7,329 nt of DNA from CAYOKT01 sp964404605 (GTDB taxonomy: Bacteria > Electryoneota > Electryoneia > Electryoneales > Electryoneaceae). Under the pieces are notes generated by a model that was not told the DNA's origin, searched no databases, and was given only the letters and a program-made list of their open reading frames with translations. The stretch covers positions 1 through 7,329 of the forward strand of contig CAYOKT010000115.1 in the NCBI GenBank assembly GCA_964404605.1, written 5' to 3'. The stretch's first letter is position 1. Each line of letters begins with the position of its first letter. Position numbers and translations under genes: made by a program. This document shows, one piece after another, positions 5,481-7,329 of the stretch.

Positions 5481-7009
5481 CTCCCGTCCTCCTCCTCCGT
5501 GTCGGCGGCGGAGAGGGTTTCCGCCGCGGGGCCGGCCGCCGTTTTTTTGCGCCGCCGGTCCTGCAGCAGGAGCGCCGCGGCGACCACCACCGCCGTGACT
5601 CCCCACCCGCCGGCCCACAGCGCCCAACCCGGGTACCCGCCGTAGGGGGTCGCCAGCCGCGCCGCCAGTTCACGGCCGATGATCAACAGCAGGATCCCCG
5701 GCGTGACCCAGCGGATCGAGAGGCTCCACCAGCGTCCGACCCGGAAATCGCTGACCTCGTTGATGTAGGAGCGCAACGTTTCGATGGGGAAGAACCAGCC
5801 GACGGCGACGCACTGGAGGAGGGCGACCATCGCCAGGCCCCACACCGAGGCCCAGTGGTCGACGATGTCCATCCAGTGGTAGCCCCCGGAGAAGGTGAAG
5901 GGGAGCCCGAGGAGGAAGCCCGCCGCGCAGGCGTAGGCCGCGGCGCGCTGCTTTGACAGCTTGAAGCGGTCGCGCAGGGCGGCGATGACCGCCTCGACCA
6001 TCGCGAAGGCGGAGTCGATGCCGAGGGTGAGCAGCATGAGGAAGAAGATGACGCCGAAGACAGGCGCGCCGAAGGGCATCGCGCTGATCGCCGCCGGGTA
6101 GGCGACGAAGGCGAGCCCGAAGCCCGAGGCGACCGCGTCCGGCACCGCCACGCCCTGTTGCAGGGCGAGGTAGCCCACGGTGGAGAAGACGGCGAACCCG
6201 GCGAAATAGCTGACCCCGCCATCCACCAGGGCGGTGATGAAGGCGTTGTTGCCGACATCGGTGTCCGGCGGGCGGTAGCTGGCATAGGCGATCATGATCC
6301 CCCAGCCGATGCCGACGCTGAAAAAGACCTGGCCGTACGCCGCGAGCCAGACCTTCGGGTCGAGGAGCGCATGGAAGTCGGGTGTCAGGTAGTAGGCGAG
6401 CCCCTCCGCGGCGCCGGGGAGGGTGATGCCGCGGACGACGAGCACCGCGAGGAGGACCAGGGGCAGCGGGACCGTCCAGAGCACCACCGCGCCCACCCGT
6501 TGCAGGCCGCGGGCGAGGATCCAGTACATGGCGAGCCAGGTCACGGCGAGCCCGGCGAGCACCGCGAGGTTCAGCGAGCCCATCTCGCCCGGCCCGCCGC
6601 TGATCCGGAGGAAGCGCTCGCGGAAGAACCCGCCGGGGTCGGCGCCCCAGCCGAGGCGGGTGGAGAAGACGAGGTAGTCCCAGGCCCAGGCCATGATTAC
6701 GGCGTAATAGACCACGATGACCAGGCTGACCCCCGCCGCCCACCAGCCGATCCATTCGGCGCGGGGATGCACCGCCCGCAGGGCTCCGGGCGCGGCGCGC
6801 TGGAACCGCTGGCCGACGGCGAACTCGAGCAGCAGGAGGGGGACGCCCGCGGTGACCAGGGCGACGAGATAGGGGATCATGAACGCCCCGCCGCCGCTGG
6901 TGTAGGCGATGTAGGGAAAGCGCCAGATGTTGCCGAGCCCCACCGCGCAGCCCACCGCCGCGAGGATGAAGCGGGTGCGGCTGCGCCAGCGGTCGCGCGG
7001 TTCGCTCAT
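5477..7009 (-). CDS. metP: Sodium-dependent transporter, NSS/SNF family (MetP-like)
   Basis: This inner-membrane symporter should import an amino acid with Na+. The 510-residue protein has the LeuT fold with about 12 hydrophobic helices. Helix 1 carries VGLGNIWRFPY (23-33), with Asn27 and Arg30 at the same numbers as in LeuT; GGGAF (39-43), Tyr47 and Glu62 follow in helix 2. The unwound helix 6 is FFSVG (229-233). Asp263 lies where LeuT has the Na1 ligand Asn286. Tyr47, Gln227, Ser231 and Ser267 correspond by my hand alignment to the chloride-site residues of animal SLC6 carriers, and helix 8 reads LTLGIDSAFAMVE, also SLC6-like. The tail after about 475 is basic then acidic and likely cytoplasmic. 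The ATG at 7009 has GAAGGAGA about ten bases upstream. Overlap with metS supports MetP-like function (methionine or alanine in Corynebacterium), but the substrate here is not shown by sequence. Confidence 0.92.
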   Translation of the reverse strand: MSEPRDRWRSRTRFILAAVGCAVGLGNIWRFPYIAYTSGGGAFMIPYLVALVTAGVPLLLLEFAVGQRFQRAAPGALRAVHPRAEWIGWWAAGVSLVIVVYYAVIMAWAWDYLVFSTRLGWGADPGGFFRERFLRISGGPGEMGSLNLAVLAGLAVTWLAMYWILARGLQRVGAVVLWTVPLPLVLLAVLVVRGITLPGAAEGLAYYLTPDFHALLDPKVWLAAYGQVFFSVGIGWGIMIAYASYRPPDTDVGNNAFITALVDGGVSYFAGFAVFSTVGYLALQQGVAVPDAVASGFGLAFVAYPAAISAMPFGAPVFGVIFFLMLLTLGIDSAFAMVEAVIAALRDRFKLSKQRAAAYACAAGFLLGLPFTFSGGYHWMDIVDHWASVWGLAMVALLQCVAVGWFFPIETLRSYINEVSDFRVGRWWSLSIRWVTPGILLLIIGRELAARLATPYGGYPGWALWAGGWGVTAVVVAAALLLQDRRRKKTAAGPAAETLSAADTEEEDGR

Positions 7010-7051
7010 CGTCTCGTCTCCTTCGCTGCGGGTTGAAATATCGGGGGCGAA

Positions 7052-7080
7052 CTTACACCTCGCGGCCGGGGAGGCGCAAA
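7052..7080 (-). promoter_or_regulatory. Candidate promoter of the transporter unit
   Basis: On the minus strand TTTGCG (7080-7075) and TGTAAG (7057-7052) are separated by 17 bases, with 3 of 6 and 4 of 6 matches to the sigma70 boxes. The start would fall near 7045, about 35 bases before the ATG. This is a weak match in a region with no better one close to the gene. Confidence 0.25.
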
Positions 7081-7165
7081 CGGCGTCGCGGGACTAATGG
7101 GAAAGAAATCACACCCCGGGAAAGGGGAAAAGGGGGGCGGGCAAAACTCGAGGGGCGGCGCAGAA

Positions 7166-7257
7166 ATCGCTCCGTCTCCGGGAGCGATGGCTCAGCTTTC
7201 GCTCAAGGTTTCCCGTACCCCTCCGATGAGAGAAGATGGAAGAGGTCGTAGAGCGAT
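7166..7257 (-). promoter_or_regulatory. Four alternating complementary words, attenuator-like layout
   Basis: In minus-strand order the words are AUCGCUC (7257-7251), GAGCGA (7204-7199), AUCGCUCC (7188-7181) and GGAGCGAU (7173-7166). Word 2 can pair with 1 or 3, and word 4 with 3 or 1, giving mutually exclusive helices of 6 to 8 bp. The 3:4 hairpin has a 7-base loop and is followed only by UUCUG, so it is a poor terminator. The words could instead be repeated protein-binding sites. It lies about 160 to 250 bases upstream of the transporter start. Confidence 0.3.
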
Positions 7258-7329
7258 CAGGGCATGCGACCCTTCGCCGGCCTCGCCGGAGGGCTGGAAA
7301 AGGCGCAATTGTTCCGGCAATACGCAGCG

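Larger units (their letters stand above)
7010..7329. other. Upstream region of the transporter unit, no confident gene
   Basis: These 320 bases contain a purine-rich stretch on the plus strand (7082-7145, with GGGAAAGG-type runs), a strong 8-bp hairpin (7166-7188), a second GC-rich hairpin (7270-7293) and a set of alternating complementary words (7166-7257). Two edge frames are possible but weak: a minus-strand C-terminal fragment of 45 codons (7192-7329, stop 4 bases before the hairpin, with lower third-position GC than the real genes), and a plus-strand start at ATG 7264 that stays open for 22 codons to the edge. I cannot support either as a gene. Confidence 0.4.

Noticed and set aside
6158..7036. 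Plus-strand frame of 292 codons opposite the transporter
   Set aside because: It is antisense to conserved transporter helices, and the product is rich in Glu, Gly, Asp, His and Arg without any motif.
7166..7220. Resemblance to a cyclic di-GMP-I (GEMM) riboswitch on the minus strand (GGGAAACC, a GAAA-capped stem, GAGCC)
   Set aside because: The conserved GGGACGCAAAGCC segment and the second helix with its tetraloop receptor are missing; only short generic pieces match. No SAM, glycine or T-box pattern was found either.
1..7329. CRISPR array, insertion sequence, prophage or defence system
   Set aside because: There are no regularly spaced direct repeats, no transposase or integrase motifs and no target-site duplications. 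Gene content and base composition look like ordinary chromosome.

Overview
The window is a high-GC segment (I estimate roughly 65-70% G+C, not counted) from a Gram-negative bacterium. Two adjacent genes of Kdo synthesis (kdsD, kdsA) imply a lipopolysaccharide outer membrane. An exported eight-haem cytochrome implies a c-type cytochrome maturation system and periplasmic respiratory chemistry. The sequence does not fix the phylum; Deltaproteobacteria-like groups or GC-rich candidate phyla would fit, but this is inference.

All six confident genes lie on the minus strand, so transcription runs from the right edge to the left. From right to left: (a) 7010-7329, a leader with no confident gene but an unusual set of four alternating complementary words; (b) a two-gene transporter unit, an NSS/SNF-family Na+-coupled transporter (5477-7009) whose stop overlaps the start of a 39-residue MetS-type single-helix subunit (5361-5480); (c) a 328-base gap (5033-5360) with a weak terminator-like hairpin, an AT-rich patch and a doubtful 39-codon ORF; (d) kdsD (4046-5032) and kdsA (3196-4038), 7 bases apart, closed by a textbook intrinsic terminator (3146-3185); (e) a single-gene unit encoding an HAO-like octaheme cytochrome c (1794-3032) behind an AT-rich promoter region with an FNR/CRP-like dyad; (f) a 346-base gap with a perfect 28-base GC palindrome and a good sigma70-type promoter; (g) a WbpA-type UDP-N-acetylglucosamine 6-dehydrogenase (101-1447) with a clean terminator at 27-60.

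KdsD makes D-arabinose 5-phosphate from ribulose 5-phosphate, and KdsA condenses it with phosphoenolpyruvate to Kdo-8-phosphate for the inner core of LPS. The WbpA-type enzyme would supply UDP-GlcNAc-uronate for surface polysaccharide. These three share a cell-envelope theme, while the cytochrome and the transporter look like independent units. No CRISPR array, mobile element, tRNA or rRNA was seen. The items most worth a second look are the compact octaheme cytochrome and its possible FNR-like control, the attenuator-like word pattern upstream of the transporter, and the minimal MetS partner.
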